From NCBI RefSeq assembly GCF_030269765.1, contig NZ_BSTX01000002.1:124001-188000 (forward strand): DNA of 64,000 nucleotides. Direction: 5' to 3'. Each line of letters starts with the position of its first letter. The stretch's first letter is position 1. This DNA is from Actinorhabdospora filicis. GTDB lineage: Bacteria > Actinomycetota > Actinomycetes > Mycobacteriales > Micromonosporaceae. The position numbers and the translations under genes were made by a program. This document shows, piece after piece, positions 55,158 through 63,236 of the stretch. The notes beneath the pieces are model-generated. The model was not told the origin of the DNA. It ran no database searches and was given only the letters and a program-made list of their open reading frames with translations.

Positions 55158-55916
55158 CTATGTGGAGTTCAAGTCCGGAGAGTGGGCGACGTCGATGCCC
55201 CGCTCATGGAAGATGTCCAGGACGACCTCGAACAATCCTGGTTCGAGGGCCTCCCGCGCTACCGACGAGAAGCGCCAGACCAGCGAGAACGGCGTCTCGG
55301 CCCCCCAGCGACCGGACAGGCAGTCGTCGAGGGCGTCGAGGTTCCAGCCGAAGTACCCACCGGGTCCGTTGACCGCCTCGCCGATGGCGCAGTAGAAGCC
55401 CTCGATGTCGGTGACGAAGCGCCCGTCGAGCTCGTAGGCGGTTCCGGCCGGCCGGGTTGGCAGTGACGGGAAACCGTGCCGCGCCAGGGCGACCGACAGC
55501 CAGGCTCGGCGCCCGTCCGGGCCGAGCTTGTGCCACATGCCAGTACGGTCGAGCGCTCCCGACGCGGCAAGCCGCCACACCGGCTCAGCCTCCGGTAGGG
55601 CGTCGCACGTCAGGTCCACGGTGAGGTCGACCAGACCTCCGGCGGCGGGGCGGACCGATGCGACCGTCAGTGCATTGGCGAAATAGCGACCCATTTCCGT
55701 GCCCGTGGCGTCGAGCAGCCCGATGTAGGCGTTGCCCGCCATGGCGCGGCGTGTGCCGATCCGGTCCACGGCGCGCTGTAGCCCGCCTCGGGGGTCGCAC
55801 CCCTCGAACTCGACCCGGCGGAGCCCGTCAGGAGCTTCGGCGAACAGTCCATGGATCTCGCGGGCGATGCCCCAGTCCTCGTCTTCGTCGTCACCGGTGA
55901 GACGGCATGCGATCAC
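55158..55916 (-). CDS. Barstar-domain (ribonuclease inhibitor-like) protein
   Basis: 252-residue protein. The C-terminal 90 residues (YELDGRFVTDIEGFYCAIGE, then GPGGYFGWNLDALDDCL and FSLVWRFSSVAREAL) match the barstar fold, which plugs the active site of barnase-type RNases. The first 150 residues are a separate beta-rich domain with no name I know. No barnase gene is adjacent, so it may be an orphan immunity gene. GTG 55916 is preceded by TAGATT eight bases upstream, suggesting a leaderless mRNA; an ATG at 56009 is possible. Confidence 0.75.
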   Translation of the reverse strand: MIACRLTGDDEDEDWGIAREIHGLFAEAPDGLRRVEFEGCDPRGGLQRAVDRIGTRRAMAGNAYIGLLDATGTEMGRYFANALTVASVRPAAGGLVDLTVDLTCDALPEAEPVWRLAASGALDRTGMWHKLGPDGRRAWLSVALARHGFPSLPTRPAGTAYELDGRFVTDIEGFYCAIGEAVNGPGGYFGWNLDALDDCLSGRWGAETPFSLVWRFSSVAREALEPGLFEVVLDIFHERGIDVAHSPDLNST

Positions 55917-56155
55917 GAGGCCACAATCTACCGCCCGGCCAGGCCACGAGCACTGCGCACGGCCGGTTCGGCTACTCCACCGGATAGCCGACAAATAGTT
56001 CCGGGACACTTCACCACGACATCGTCCACGCCTACATGTCGGAGCCCAGGTCAGAGCCCAGGCGATCCGACAACTTCAGCCGGACCTGACAGGTGTCGTC
56101 CGTTCCGCGTGGAGCTCGCGGAATCCGCGCCCACATCGCCGACGAGAGTCCGCGT

Positions 56156-56527
56156 CTACCTTGCGGACTGGCTCATCGTCGGCTCGGAGGGCTTGGAGTC
56201 GATGTCCATCAACCTCCGCCGCCCGAAGTCCTCAAGCGGCAGCAGCGCCTCATTGAGCTCCATCCCCAGCTCCGTCAGCGAGTACTCGACCCGTGGCGGC
56301 ACCTCGTCGTGGTCCTCCCGGTGCACGATCCCGTCGGCTTCCAGCTCCCGAAGCTGAGCCGCCAGGACCTTCTCGCTGACGCCCTCGACGGCGCGTCGCA
56401 GTTCGCCGAAGCGGTGGGGCCGCTCGCTCAGTGGCCACAGGATCAGCATCTTCCATTTTCCGGTGAGCACCGACATGGTCGCGTCGAGCCCGCAGCTGTA
56501 GCGTCCCGGCCTGCGTGTGATCGGCAT
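56156..56527 (-). CDS. HxlR-family regulator
   Basis: 123-residue winged HTH. CGLDATMSVLTGKWKMLILW with the early Cys, then RPHRFGELRRAVEGVSEKVL and LEADGIVHRED, is the HxlR signature; the Cys12 position is where redox- or aldehyde-sensing homologues react. Divergent from an NADP-binding reductase. Confidence 0.93.
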   Translation of the reverse strand: MPITRRPGRYSCGLDATMSVLTGKWKMLILWPLSERPHRFGELRRAVEGVSEKVLAAQLRELEADGIVHREDHDEVPPRVEYSLTELGMELNEALLPLEDFGRRRLMDIDSKPSEPTMSQSAR

Positions 56528-56543
56528 GACACGTCCCCTCGTC

Positions 56544-56590
56544 CACCTGTTCGCTTACCCGGGTGTGCGTGCGCACCTGTTTGTGCGTAC
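56544..56590. promoter_or_regulatory. Direct repeats between HxlR and reductase genes
   Basis: CACCTGTT occurs at 56544-56551 and again at 56574-56581, a 30-bp period, each followed within about ten bases by TAC. A TGTGCGT pair is interleaved (56564 and 56583). Candidate HxlR operators in the divergent promoter region. Confidence 0.4.
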
Positions 56591-56626
56591 TTGCCCGCCC
56601 CCGAGGCCGCGCCAAGACTAACCACC

Positions 56627-57490
56627 ATGTCCGCACCCCAGAAGCAAGCTCTCACCGTTCTCGGCCTCGGCGACATGGGCTCGGCGCTAACCCGCTCATG
56701 GCTGGCCGCCGGGCATCCCGTCACCGTCTGGAACCGCCGTCCCCGGCCCGTCCCGGACGGTGCCGAACCGGCCGCGACGGCCGCGCAGGCCGTCGCGGCG
56801 AACACCCTGGTCGTCATCTGCCTCCTCGACGACGCCTCGGTGCGCGAGACCCTCGCCGACATCGACCTGACCGGCCATGACGTCGTCAACCTCACCTCAA
56901 GCACACCGGCGGAGGCCCGCGCGCTGGCCGGGTGGATCGGCGAGCGCGGCGGCCGCTTCCTCGACGGCGGGATCATGGCCGTGCCGTCGATGATCGGGAC
57001 GCCGGAGTCGGGCGCGTACGTGTTCTACAGCGGTTCGCGGGCGGCCCATGACGCGCATGCCGAAGTGCTCGCAGCGCCCGCGGAGGTGACCTACGTCGGG
57101 GAGGATCCGGGGTACGCGGCCCTGTACGACATGGCGCTGCTGAGCGCGATGTGGGGCATGTTCGCCGGGGCCGCGCACGCCTTCGCGCTCATCGGCCGTG
57201 AGGACATCTCGCCGGTGGAGTTCGCGCCGCTGATCGTCGGCTACCAGCGGGCGATGGCCGGATACGCGTACGGCACGGCCTCGCAGCTCGCGTCCGGCGA
57301 CTACGCCGAGGGAGTCGAGTCGAACCTGACGATGATGTCCACGACCAACGACACGCTGCGCCGGACCGCCGCCGAGCAGGGCGTCAGCATCGAGCTGCTC
57401 GCGCCGTTCATGGCGCTCATGGAGCGGCGGGTCGCCGAGGGCGGCGGGCGGGAATCGACGACCGGGGTCGTGGATCTGCTGCGTGCCTGA
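56627..57490 (+). CDS. NADP-binding 6-phosphogluconate/beta-hydroxyacid dehydrogenase-like reductase (IRED-like)
   Basis: 287-residue protein. The Rossmann motif VLGLGDMGSALTRSWLAAGH is at residue 11, followed by TVWNRRPRP (NADP preference) and NLTSSTPAEARALAGWIGER. The helical C-domain has ALYDMALLSAMWGMFAGAAH; an Asp or Tyr at the catalytic Lys position, as here, is typical of imine reductases, so reduction of a cyclic imine is possible. Probably regulated by the divergent HxlR protein. Confidence 0.87.
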   Translation: MSAPQKQALTVLGLGDMGSALTRSWLAAGHPVTVWNRRPRPVPDGAEPAATAAQAVAANTLVVICLLDDASVRETLADIDLTGHDVVNLTSSTPAEARALAGWIGERGGRFLDGGIMAVPSMIGTPESGAYVFYSGSRAAHDAHAEVLAAPAEVTYVGEDPGYAALYDMALLSAMWGMFAGAAHAFALIGREDISPVEFAPLIVGYQRAMAGYAYGTASQLASGDYAEGVESNLTMMSTTNDTLRRTAAEQGVSIELLAPFMALMERRVAEGGGRESTTGVVDLLRA

Positions 57491-57565
57491 CGGGCGGGCG
57501 GTCATCCAGCAGGAAACCGCCGAGTTGGCGGACCGTCCGGACCTGCTTGGCGGGCTGCGGCTCGA

Positions 57566-57600
57566 CACACCACCGAGGTCGGCGACCTCCCAGTGGTGTG
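57566..57600. terminator. Imperfect hairpin terminator
   Basis: CACACCAC (57566-57573) pairs with GTGGTGTG (57593-57600), with an inner GAGGTCG/CGACCTC stem and a small bulge, between the reductase and the convergent DUF402 gene. Confidence 0.5.
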
Positions 57601-57634
57601 GTGGCCGCTCGCGACCATCGGCGGGGGCTTGTGG

Positions 57635-58153
57635 TCAAGGGCCGGGTATCGAGATGTTCCGCAGAGGTTCGAGCGCCGCCGGGGGGAAGTCCGGCCATGC
57701 GGGTCCGTGATGGTCTCTGCCCTGCAAATGCCGGTCGGCGAACGATTGGGTGGCCGCCAGGACCTGCCCGGCCTGAAGGGGTGTCAGCCTGCCGGTGGCC
57801 AGTGCTTCCCCGAGTTCATGCAGGTCCAGGATCCGGTAGGGGACACCGGGTGGACCGACGATGAAGTCGACGTAGCGGTCGGCGACGTGGACGGTGTCAC
57901 CCTCTTCGCGGATGTCCACCAGGTCGACGTACCACCAGCCGGCCCGTTCGGGCCTGAACACCACCGGCTGATGGAGCTGGGCCGACTCGTCGAGCAGTAG
58001 GAAGACGCGCTGTCGGCGTCCCGCGCCGGGCCGGATGTACTTTCCTTCGGGGATGTCGAACTCGTAGGCGGCGACTCGGCCGATCCGGATGCCCGGGGAC
58101 GGCAGGTCGCCGCGCACGACGGTGATCCGCTCGGGTGCTCGTTCGTCGGCCAC
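57635..58153 (-). CDS. DUF402-domain protein
   Basis: 172-residue protein of the DUF402 (FomD-like) fold, an OB-like barrel that in characterised members hydrolyses nucleoside diphosphates. The core runs RVFLLLDESAQLHQPVVF, GWWYVDLVDIREEGD and the acidic metal-binding DRYVDFIVGP; the C-terminal helix ends in QVLAATQSFADRHL. GTG start. Confidence 0.8.
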   Translation of the reverse strand: MADERAPERITVVRGDLPSPGIRIGRVAAYEFDIPEGKYIRPGAGRRQRVFLLLDESAQLHQPVVFRPERAGWWYVDLVDIREEGDTVHVADRYVDFIVGPPGVPYRILDLHELGEALATGRLTPLQAGQVLAATQSFADRHLQGRDHHGPAWPDFPPAALEPLRNISIPGP

Positions 58154-58201
58154 GGGATCGGATCATAGGGGCGATCGACCTGCCGCCGGTGTCCGATCAG
58201 G

Positions 58202-58903
58202 TCAGTGCCCGGCGGGGGCGGTGCCTTCGCTCGATCCCGGTACTTCCCAGCGCTCGGTGAACAGCTCGGGGCCGGGTGGCTCGCCGGGGAGGGGTGGGTG
58301 TCCGGTGGCGCGCAGGCCGTCGAGGGCGATGGCGGTGATGCGGGTGTGTGCGTTCTGGGCGGCCTCGCTGAGGTCGGTGCGGCCTTGTTTGGCGAGTTGT
58401 TCGATCAGCGGGGACTTGCCGAGCTGCTCGATGAGGAGCTCGACGTCGATGACGGACGCGTCGGCGCGCAGGACTCCGGCGGCGTGGGCGCGGTCGATGA
58501 CGGCGGCGACGGCTTCGTCGGCGCGGCGATTCTTGTCCAGGATGGCGGGGGTCAGGGGGAGGGTTCCGGCGATGGGGCCGAGGGAGCCGGCGAAGGCGAT
58601 GACCGTGGTGACGTAGCCAGACAGGCCGTTCCAGGGGTCGGGGTCGGCCAGGGCGGTTTCGGCGGCGGTGAGGTAGTCGTCGAGGACGATGTCCAGCAGC
58701 CGCTGGAAGAGGGCCTCCTTGGTGGGGTAGCGCCGGTAGAGGCTGCCGATGCCGACTCCGGCGTGTTTGGCGATGGCGGCGACCGAGGCGTGGGCGCCGT
58801 CGGTCGCCAGGACGGCGCGGGCCGCCGCGAGCAGGGCGTGGTCGTTGCGCTCGGCTTCGGCCCTGCGGGCGGTTTTGCGGCCGTCGGCTGTCATGCGGGT
58901 CAT
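58202..58903 (-). CDS. TetR-family repressor
   Basis: 233-residue regulator. The HTH reads LLAAARAVLATDGAHASVAA then GVGIGSLYRRYPTKEALFQR. ATG 58903 is used; ATG 58894 is possible. Divergent from an NTF2-like gene and facing two matching operators at 58917-58965. Confidence 0.92.
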   Translation of the reverse strand: MTRMTADGRKTARRAEAERNDHALLAAARAVLATDGAHASVAAIAKHAGVGIGSLYRRYPTKEALFQRLLDIVLDDYLTAAETALADPDPWNGLSGYVTTVIAFAGSLGPIAGTLPLTPAILDKNRRADEAVAAVIDRAHAAGVLRADASVIDVELLIEQLGKSPLIEQLAKQGRTDLSEAAQNAHTRITAIALDGLRATGHPPLPGEPPGPELFTERWEVPGSSEGTAPAGH

Positions 58904-58916
58904 AGTAGCCGAGCTT

Positions 58917-58965
58917 GCGGAGCGTTTCGCTCCGCTGTAGATTTCTAACGGAGCGAAATGCTCCG
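58917..58965. promoter_or_regulatory. Two TetR operators and symmetric divergent promoters
   Basis: Site 1 (58917-58935) is a perfect inverted repeat, arms GCGGAGCG and CGCTCCGC around TTT. Site 2 (58949-58965) has arms CGGAGC and GCTCCG with a GAAAT centre, the same sequence read on the other strand. Between them TAGATTTCTA (58938-58947) offers a -10 to each side. With -35 TTGCGG (58915-58920) and a 17-bp spacer, the rightward transcript would begin at site 2; the leftward one at site 1. Confidence 0.75.
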
Positions 58966-58991
58966 CAGACTTCAAGAGGATGGGATCCGCC

Positions 58992-59381
58992 ATGAACACC
59001 GAGATCGAGGCCATCGAGCGCACCGTCGCCGAGTACCAGCTTCACCAGAACGACCCCGAGCGCTTCCTGGCCATGCACGCCGACGCGACGATCGTGGTCA
59101 ACTTCTTCGGCCGCCGGGTGCTGGGCAAGGACAGCCTGGCCGAGGCGATGACGGCGGCGCTGGCCAGCCCGCTCGCCCAGGTGCGCACCACCCTCGACAT
59201 CGAGGACATTCGCTTCCCGCGCCCCGATGTCGCGCTCGTGAGCGCGATCAAGAACGTCCACGACGAGCGGGACGGGGAGAACGAGGCGCTGCCCACCAGC
59301 ACCGGATCGCTCACGCTGCTGCTGGTCAAAGAGGACGGCGAGTGGCGGGTGAACCTGGCGCAGACCACCCCGCGGCGCTGA
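58992..59381 (+). CDS. NTF2-like (SgcJ/EcaC-type) protein
   Basis: 129-residue cone-shaped NTF2 fold: an N-terminal helix (EIEAIERTVAEYQLHQNDPE), FLAMHADATIVVNFFGRR as first strand pair, and a final DGEWRVNLAQTT strand. Members act as small isomerases, hydrolases or detoxifying proteins. ATG 58992 follows GGGA. Transcribed from the operator-controlled promoter shared with the TetR gene. Confidence 0.85.
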   Translation: MNTEIEAIERTVAEYQLHQNDPERFLAMHADATIVVNFFGRRVLGKDSLAEAMTAALASPLAQVRTTLDIEDIRFPRPDVALVSAIKNVHDERDGENEALPTSTGSLTLLLVKEDGEWRVNLAQTTPRR

Positions 59382-59424
59382 ACACCGGCCGTCCCGCCGC
59401 CCGGTATGCGACTAGGATTCGGAC

Positions 59425-59964
59425 ATGAGTGCTAACAAGGTCGTCGTGAACCGCTCGATGTCGCTCGACGGTTTCATCGCCGGGCCGGACCACGCGATGG
59501 ACTGGATCTTCGAGCACCTCACCGCCGAGACCGACACCGTCAATGAGGTCATGGCGGCCACCGGGGCCATGCTCATCGGCCGCGGCACCTACGAGGTCGG
59601 CAAGCGCATGGCCGGCGACGACAACCCCGACTATGACGGCGGGGCCAAGTTCGTCCTCACCCACCGGCCGCCGGCCGAGCCCGATCCGGCCGTCACGTTC
59701 CTCACCTGTGGACTGGAGGAGGCGGTCGAGACGGCCCGTCGCGCCGCCGGGGAGGGCGATCTGGAGATCCTCGGCGCCGACCTGGCCGGTCAGTGCCTGC
59801 GGGCCGGGCTGGTCGACGAGATCCTGGTGTACGTGCTGGCGGTGCTGCTGGGCGACGGTGTCCGCTTCGCGCCGTCCGGCCTGGGGCGGATCGATCTGGA
59901 ACCGGTCGGCAGCGGGTTTTCGGGCGGTGTGACGACGCTGCGGTTCCGGGTCCGCAAGCCCTAG
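59425..59964 (+). CDS. Dihydrofolate-reductase-like (RibD C-terminal domain) protein
   Basis: 179-residue NADPH-dependent reductase fold. The start KVVVNRSMSLDGFIAGPDHA, AMLIGRGTYEVGKRM and GDLEILGADLAGQCLRAGLV are typical of the RibD_C/YwjB-type family. Substrate unknown. The stop overlaps that of the convergent downstream gene by four bases. Confidence 0.9.
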   Translation: MSANKVVVNRSMSLDGFIAGPDHAMDWIFEHLTAETDTVNEVMAATGAMLIGRGTYEVGKRMAGDDNPDYDGGAKFVLTHRPPAEPDPAVTFLTCGLEEAVETARRAAGEGDLEILGADLAGQCLRAGLVDEILVYVLAVLLGDGVRFAPSGLGRIDLEPVGSGFSGGVTTLRFRVRKP

Positions 59965-60551
59965 ACGCCCGCCAGGACCCTCGCGGCCACGTCGACGACG
60001 CGCTGCCGGACGTCGACTCCCGCGCCGGGGTTGACGTAGTAGCGCACCCACACGATGTCGGCGCCGTGGCGGACGACGAGGTCGGCGAAGGCCGTGCCGC
60101 CGGTGCCGGACGTCTCGGTGGCCACGCACGCCTCGTCGCCGAGTCCGCCGGTCGTGGTCGCCTGGTAGTTGGAGACGATGGCGTCGCAGTCGTCGCCGAA
60201 GACACCGTCGGCATAGGACGAGCCGTCCTCACCCGAGACCTGCCCGTACCGCAGGATCCGCACCCACAGGGAGCCGTAGTCGCCGGACCCGGGCTCGGCG
60301 GAGTCCCACTGGCAAGCGGCGTCGGGGCCCTGTGAGTACACGGACCCGGTGCTGCGGCTCGCTCGTGGGACCAGGCTCGCCGCGAGGTCGTCGCCGACGA
60401 TCGCGCACAGGTCGGACGGGGCGTCGGCGGGCGGGTGGGACTCGTCGGAGGCGTCCGTCATCAGCAGGTACACGCCGGTGGCGGTGACCAGCAGCACCGA
60501 CACGGCGAGCAGGGTCAGCAGGCCGAAGTAGGCCTTCTTGCGTCGCTCCAC
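59961..60551 (-). CDS. Membrane-anchored DUF3558-like exported protein
   Basis: 196-residue protein with a short basic start (VERRKKAYFG), one membrane helix (about 9-31), and an extracellular domain with four Cys arranged as SDLCAIVGDD, DAACQWD, DDCDAI and EACVATE, which could form two disulfides. The DLC plus CQW pattern is like DUF3558 lipoproteins of actinomycetes. GTG 60551 has GGTGAGG upstream. Function unknown. Confidence 0.75.
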   Translation of the reverse strand: MERRKKAYFGLLTLLAVSVLLVTATGVYLLMTDASDESHPPADAPSDLCAIVGDDLAASLVPRASRSTGSVYSQGPDAACQWDSAEPGSGDYGSLWVRILRYGQVSGEDGSSYADGVFGDDCDAIVSNYQATTTGGLGDEACVATETSGTGGTAFADLVVRHGADIVWVRYYVNPGAGVDVRQRVVDVAARVLAGV

Positions 60552-60636
60552 CGCCTCACCCCCTGCGTTCCCTGAGGAGCACGGTAGCGAACCCGCGCAC
60601 CCTTGAACTCCGCACTCGCCCTGGCAGACTCGCCCC

Positions 60637-61209
60637 ATGATCGACGACTTCGCCAAGGAATACCTGCACGACCAACTCCGCTTCACCCGCCGCGCGCTGG
60701 TCTGGAAGCTCGACGGGCTCGGTGAGTACGACGTCCGGCGGCCCCTCACCGCGACCGGGACCAACCTCCTCGGCCTGGTCAAGCACAGGGCGACCTCGGA
60801 GGCCCGGTACCTCGGCGAGATCTTCGGCCGTCCATTCCCCGAGGCGCTGCCGCGCTGGCAGGACGCCGATGGCAGCGACCTGTGGGTGACCGAGGACGAG
60901 AGCCGCGAGCAGATCCTCGGCTTCTACCGGCGCGCGTGGGAGCACGCCGACGCCACCATCGAGGCGCTGCCCCTCGACGCCCCCGGGCATGTGCCGTGGT
61001 GGCCGCGACCGGACGTGAAGCTGTTCGGCGTCATCGTCCACGTCCTCAATGACACCACCCGCCACGCCGGGCACGCCGACATCCTGCGCGAGCAGCTCGA
61101 CGGCCGGACCGGTGTGGCGGCCGGATACGAGGAGCAGGCCGACGCTGCGGCCCGTGAGGCGCATTGGGCGAGGATCGAGCGGGCGGCCAGGCTCCACTCA
61201 GGACAGTAG
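60637..61209 (+). CDS. DinB/DUF664-family protein (mycothiol-transferase-like)
   Basis: 190-residue four-helix bundle. Metal-ligand His residues lie in LLGLVKHRATSEARYL, and in FGVIVHVLNDTTRHAGHADI near 135, the pattern of the DUF664 branch. Such proteins transfer mycothiol or similar thiols. The 3' end overlaps the convergent ROK gene by 12 bases. Confidence 0.88.
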   Translation: MIDDFAKEYLHDQLRFTRRALVWKLDGLGEYDVRRPLTATGTNLLGLVKHRATSEARYLGEIFGRPFPEALPRWQDADGSDLWVTEDESREQILGFYRRAWEHADATIEALPLDAPGHVPWWPRPDVKLFGVIVHVLNDTTRHAGHADILREQLDGRTGVAAGYEEQADAAAREAHWARIERAARLHSGQ

Positions 61210-62406
61210 GGACGCCGACAGCCGCCGCTCGGCGCCGTCCAGGGCCATCCGGACCGCGCCGAGCGCGACGCCCTCCTCGCGCAGCGCCGACACGCGCAGC
61301 TCGACGGGCACCAGCAGCATCCGCCGCAGGTGCCCGCGCACCGCCTCGAACAGCGGCTCGCCAGCGCGGGAGACGCCGCCGCCGACCACGACCAGGCCGG
61401 GGTCCAGGACGAGCAGTTGCGCCGCCAGCCCCCGCGCGAAGCGCGCCGCGATCGTCTCGACCACGCCGGACGCGGCGGCGTCCCCGGCCTCGGCGGCGGC
61501 GAACAGCGGCGCGAGGTCCCCGCCCGCGGTCAGCGCCCGGCGCAGCTCCTCGCCGCAGCGCTCCACCGCCAGCCGCAGGATCGCCCCCGCGCCGACCAGG
61601 CGCTCGAAGGACCCCAGCCCGTCGGCGACGTGCGGGGCCTCGGCGTCGATGGGCGTCACCAGGTCCAGGAACCCCAGCTCGCCGGAGGCCGAATGCGCGC
61701 CGCGGTAGGGCTTGCCGTCGATGACGATGCCGGAGCCGATGCGCTCGCCCCACTGCACGAACAGCAGGTTCTCGCTCGTCTCGCCGCGCCAGCGCTCGGC
61801 GACCACCGCCAGATTCACGTCATTGTCGATGTGGACGGGACAGCCCAGCCAGGCGCGCAGCTCGGCCAGCAGCGACGTGCCCGCCCAGCCGGGGATGCTC
61901 GGGGCGAGGACGACCTCGCCGCGCTCGCGGTCCACGACGCCGGGGGTGCCCACGCCGACCGCCCACAGCTCCTCCGGGACCACACCGGCGGCGCCGGCGG
62001 CCTCGATCAGCGCGGTCCGCAGCAGGTCCGCCAGCGAGCCGCCGTCGAGGCCGCGGGGGACGCTCACCCGGCGTTGCGCGCGGACCGTCCCGGCCAGGTC
62101 GGCGAGCATGACGAGGACCTTGTGCGGGCCGACGTCGATGCCGGCGACGTGGCCGCGCTCGGCGCGGAACCGCGCCCGCACCGCCGGTCGCCCGACGCGC
62201 GCGGCGGTGTCCTCGGTGAAGTCGACGATCGCGGCCTCGGCGAGCAGGTTCAGGGCCCGCGTCACCGCCGGTCGCGACAGTCCGGTGGCGCCCATCAGGT
62301 CGGCGACGCGGCCGGTGCCGCCGGGTGCCTCTCGCAGCGCGCCGAGCACGGCGGCGGCGTTCATCCGCCGCAGCACGTGCGGGCCGGTCGCCGCGAACCC
62401 GGTCAT
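61198..62406 (-). CDS. ROK-family regulator lacking the zinc motif
   Basis: 402-residue protein. An N-terminal winged HTH (about 12-70, VADLMGATGLSRPAVTRALN) precedes an ASKHA sugar-kinase-like domain: VAGIDVGPHKVLVMLADLAG, the catalytic-Asp segment HIDNDVNLAVVAE, and LVVVGGGVSRAGEPL. The usual ROK zinc signature CxCGxxGCxE after GELGFLD is missing, and GPHK replaces GGTK in the phosphate loop, so it may bind sugar without phosphorylating it. Likely a carbohydrate-responsive repressor; no sugar operon is adjacent. Confidence 0.87.
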   Translation of the reverse strand: MTGFAATGPHVLRRMNAAAVLGALREAPGGTGRVADLMGATGLSRPAVTRALNLLAEAAIVDFTEDTAARVGRPAVRARFRAERGHVAGIDVGPHKVLVMLADLAGTVRAQRRVSVPRGLDGGSLADLLRTALIEAAGAAGVVPEELWAVGVGTPGVVDRERGEVVLAPSIPGWAGTSLLAELRAWLGCPVHIDNDVNLAVVAERWRGETSENLLFVQWGERIGSGIVIDGKPYRGAHSASGELGFLDLVTPIDAEAPHVADGLGSFERLVGAGAILRLAVERCGEELRRALTAGGDLAPLFAAAEAGDAAASGVVETIAARFARGLAAQLLVLDPGLVVVGGGVSRAGEPLFEAVRGHLRRMLLVPVELRVSALREEGVALGAVRMALDGAERRLSASLLS

Positions 62407-62515
62407 GCCGCTCCCTTCGGCGCGCCGCGTGGCGCGGAGTCGAAGATACCGCCACCGTTCGGGCGGTTGGCCGAACCGCGGGCCCGGGGACGATCATCGT
62501 GGGAGGGTCGAGGCC

Positions 62516-63235
62516 ATGAACGGTGAGTTCCGGCGGCTCAGTCGGCGCGAGATCCACGACGTGCTCTACCACGATCCGCAGGCACGGGCCGACCCGCGCA
62601 CCGCCCGGGCCGAGGCGCTCTACGCCGAGGCGGCCGCGGGGATGCTCGCCGAGCTCGCCGAGGCCGGATTCCCCGTCGGCAGCGCCGGGGAGCTGTACCG
62701 GGAGCGGATGGCCTACGCCCCGGCGGTGCCGATCCTGATCGCCTGGCTGCCCAGGGCGGGCTACCTGCCGCTGGCCGAGGACATCGTCCGTGCCCTCATG
62801 GTGCGCTTCGCGCGGATCCCGGCGACGCCGCCGCTGCTGGCGTGGTTCCGCGATCCGCCGCCGGTCTCGGACCCGACGCGGCCGCCGGACTCGCCGAGCG
62901 CGCCGCGTGAGCACCTGCGGTGGGTGATCGGACTCGCCCTCGGCGGCCACGCCACCCCGGCGATCGCCGACGAGCTGATCGCGCTGGCCTTGGAGCGTGA
63001 GTACGGGGTGGCGCGGACCGAGATCGTCGCGAGCCTGCCGAAGACGAAGGATCCGCGGGTGCCGGACGTGCTCCTCGGGCTGCTGGACGATCCGGCGGTC
63101 GGCGCCTACGCCGTTCGGGCGCTCGCCCGGTTGCGGCATGAGGCGGCGAAGCCGGTGATCGAGGCACTGGTGGACAGTCCGGACGTGAACCTGCGCGCGG
63201 CGGCGCGTAAGGCGCTCAAACGCCTCGGGGACTGA
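62516..63235 (+). CDS. HEAT-repeat protein
   Basis: 239-residue helical protein. The C-terminal half has HEAT-like repeats (DPRVPDVLLGLLDDPAVGAY, then LRHEAAKPVIEALVDSPDVN); the N-terminal half is helical with no known motif. GGAGG lies upstream of the ATG. Probably a protein-interaction scaffold; partner unknown. Confidence 0.78.
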   Translation: MNGEFRRLSRREIHDVLYHDPQARADPRTARAEALYAEAAAGMLAELAEAGFPVGSAGELYRERMAYAPAVPILIAWLPRAGYLPLAEDIVRALMVRFARIPATPPLLAWFRDPPPVSDPTRPPDSPSAPREHLRWVIGLALGGHATPAIADELIALALEREYGVARTEIVASLPKTKDPRVPDVLLGLLDDPAVGAYAVRALARLRHEAAKPVIEALVDSPDVNLRAAARKALKRLGD

Positions 63236-63236
63236 T

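Noticed and set aside
58980..58992. ATG at 58980 as the NTF2-like start
   Set aside because: The purine-rich site lies directly against it, while ATG 58992 has GGGA at a usable distance and gives the normal family N-terminus.
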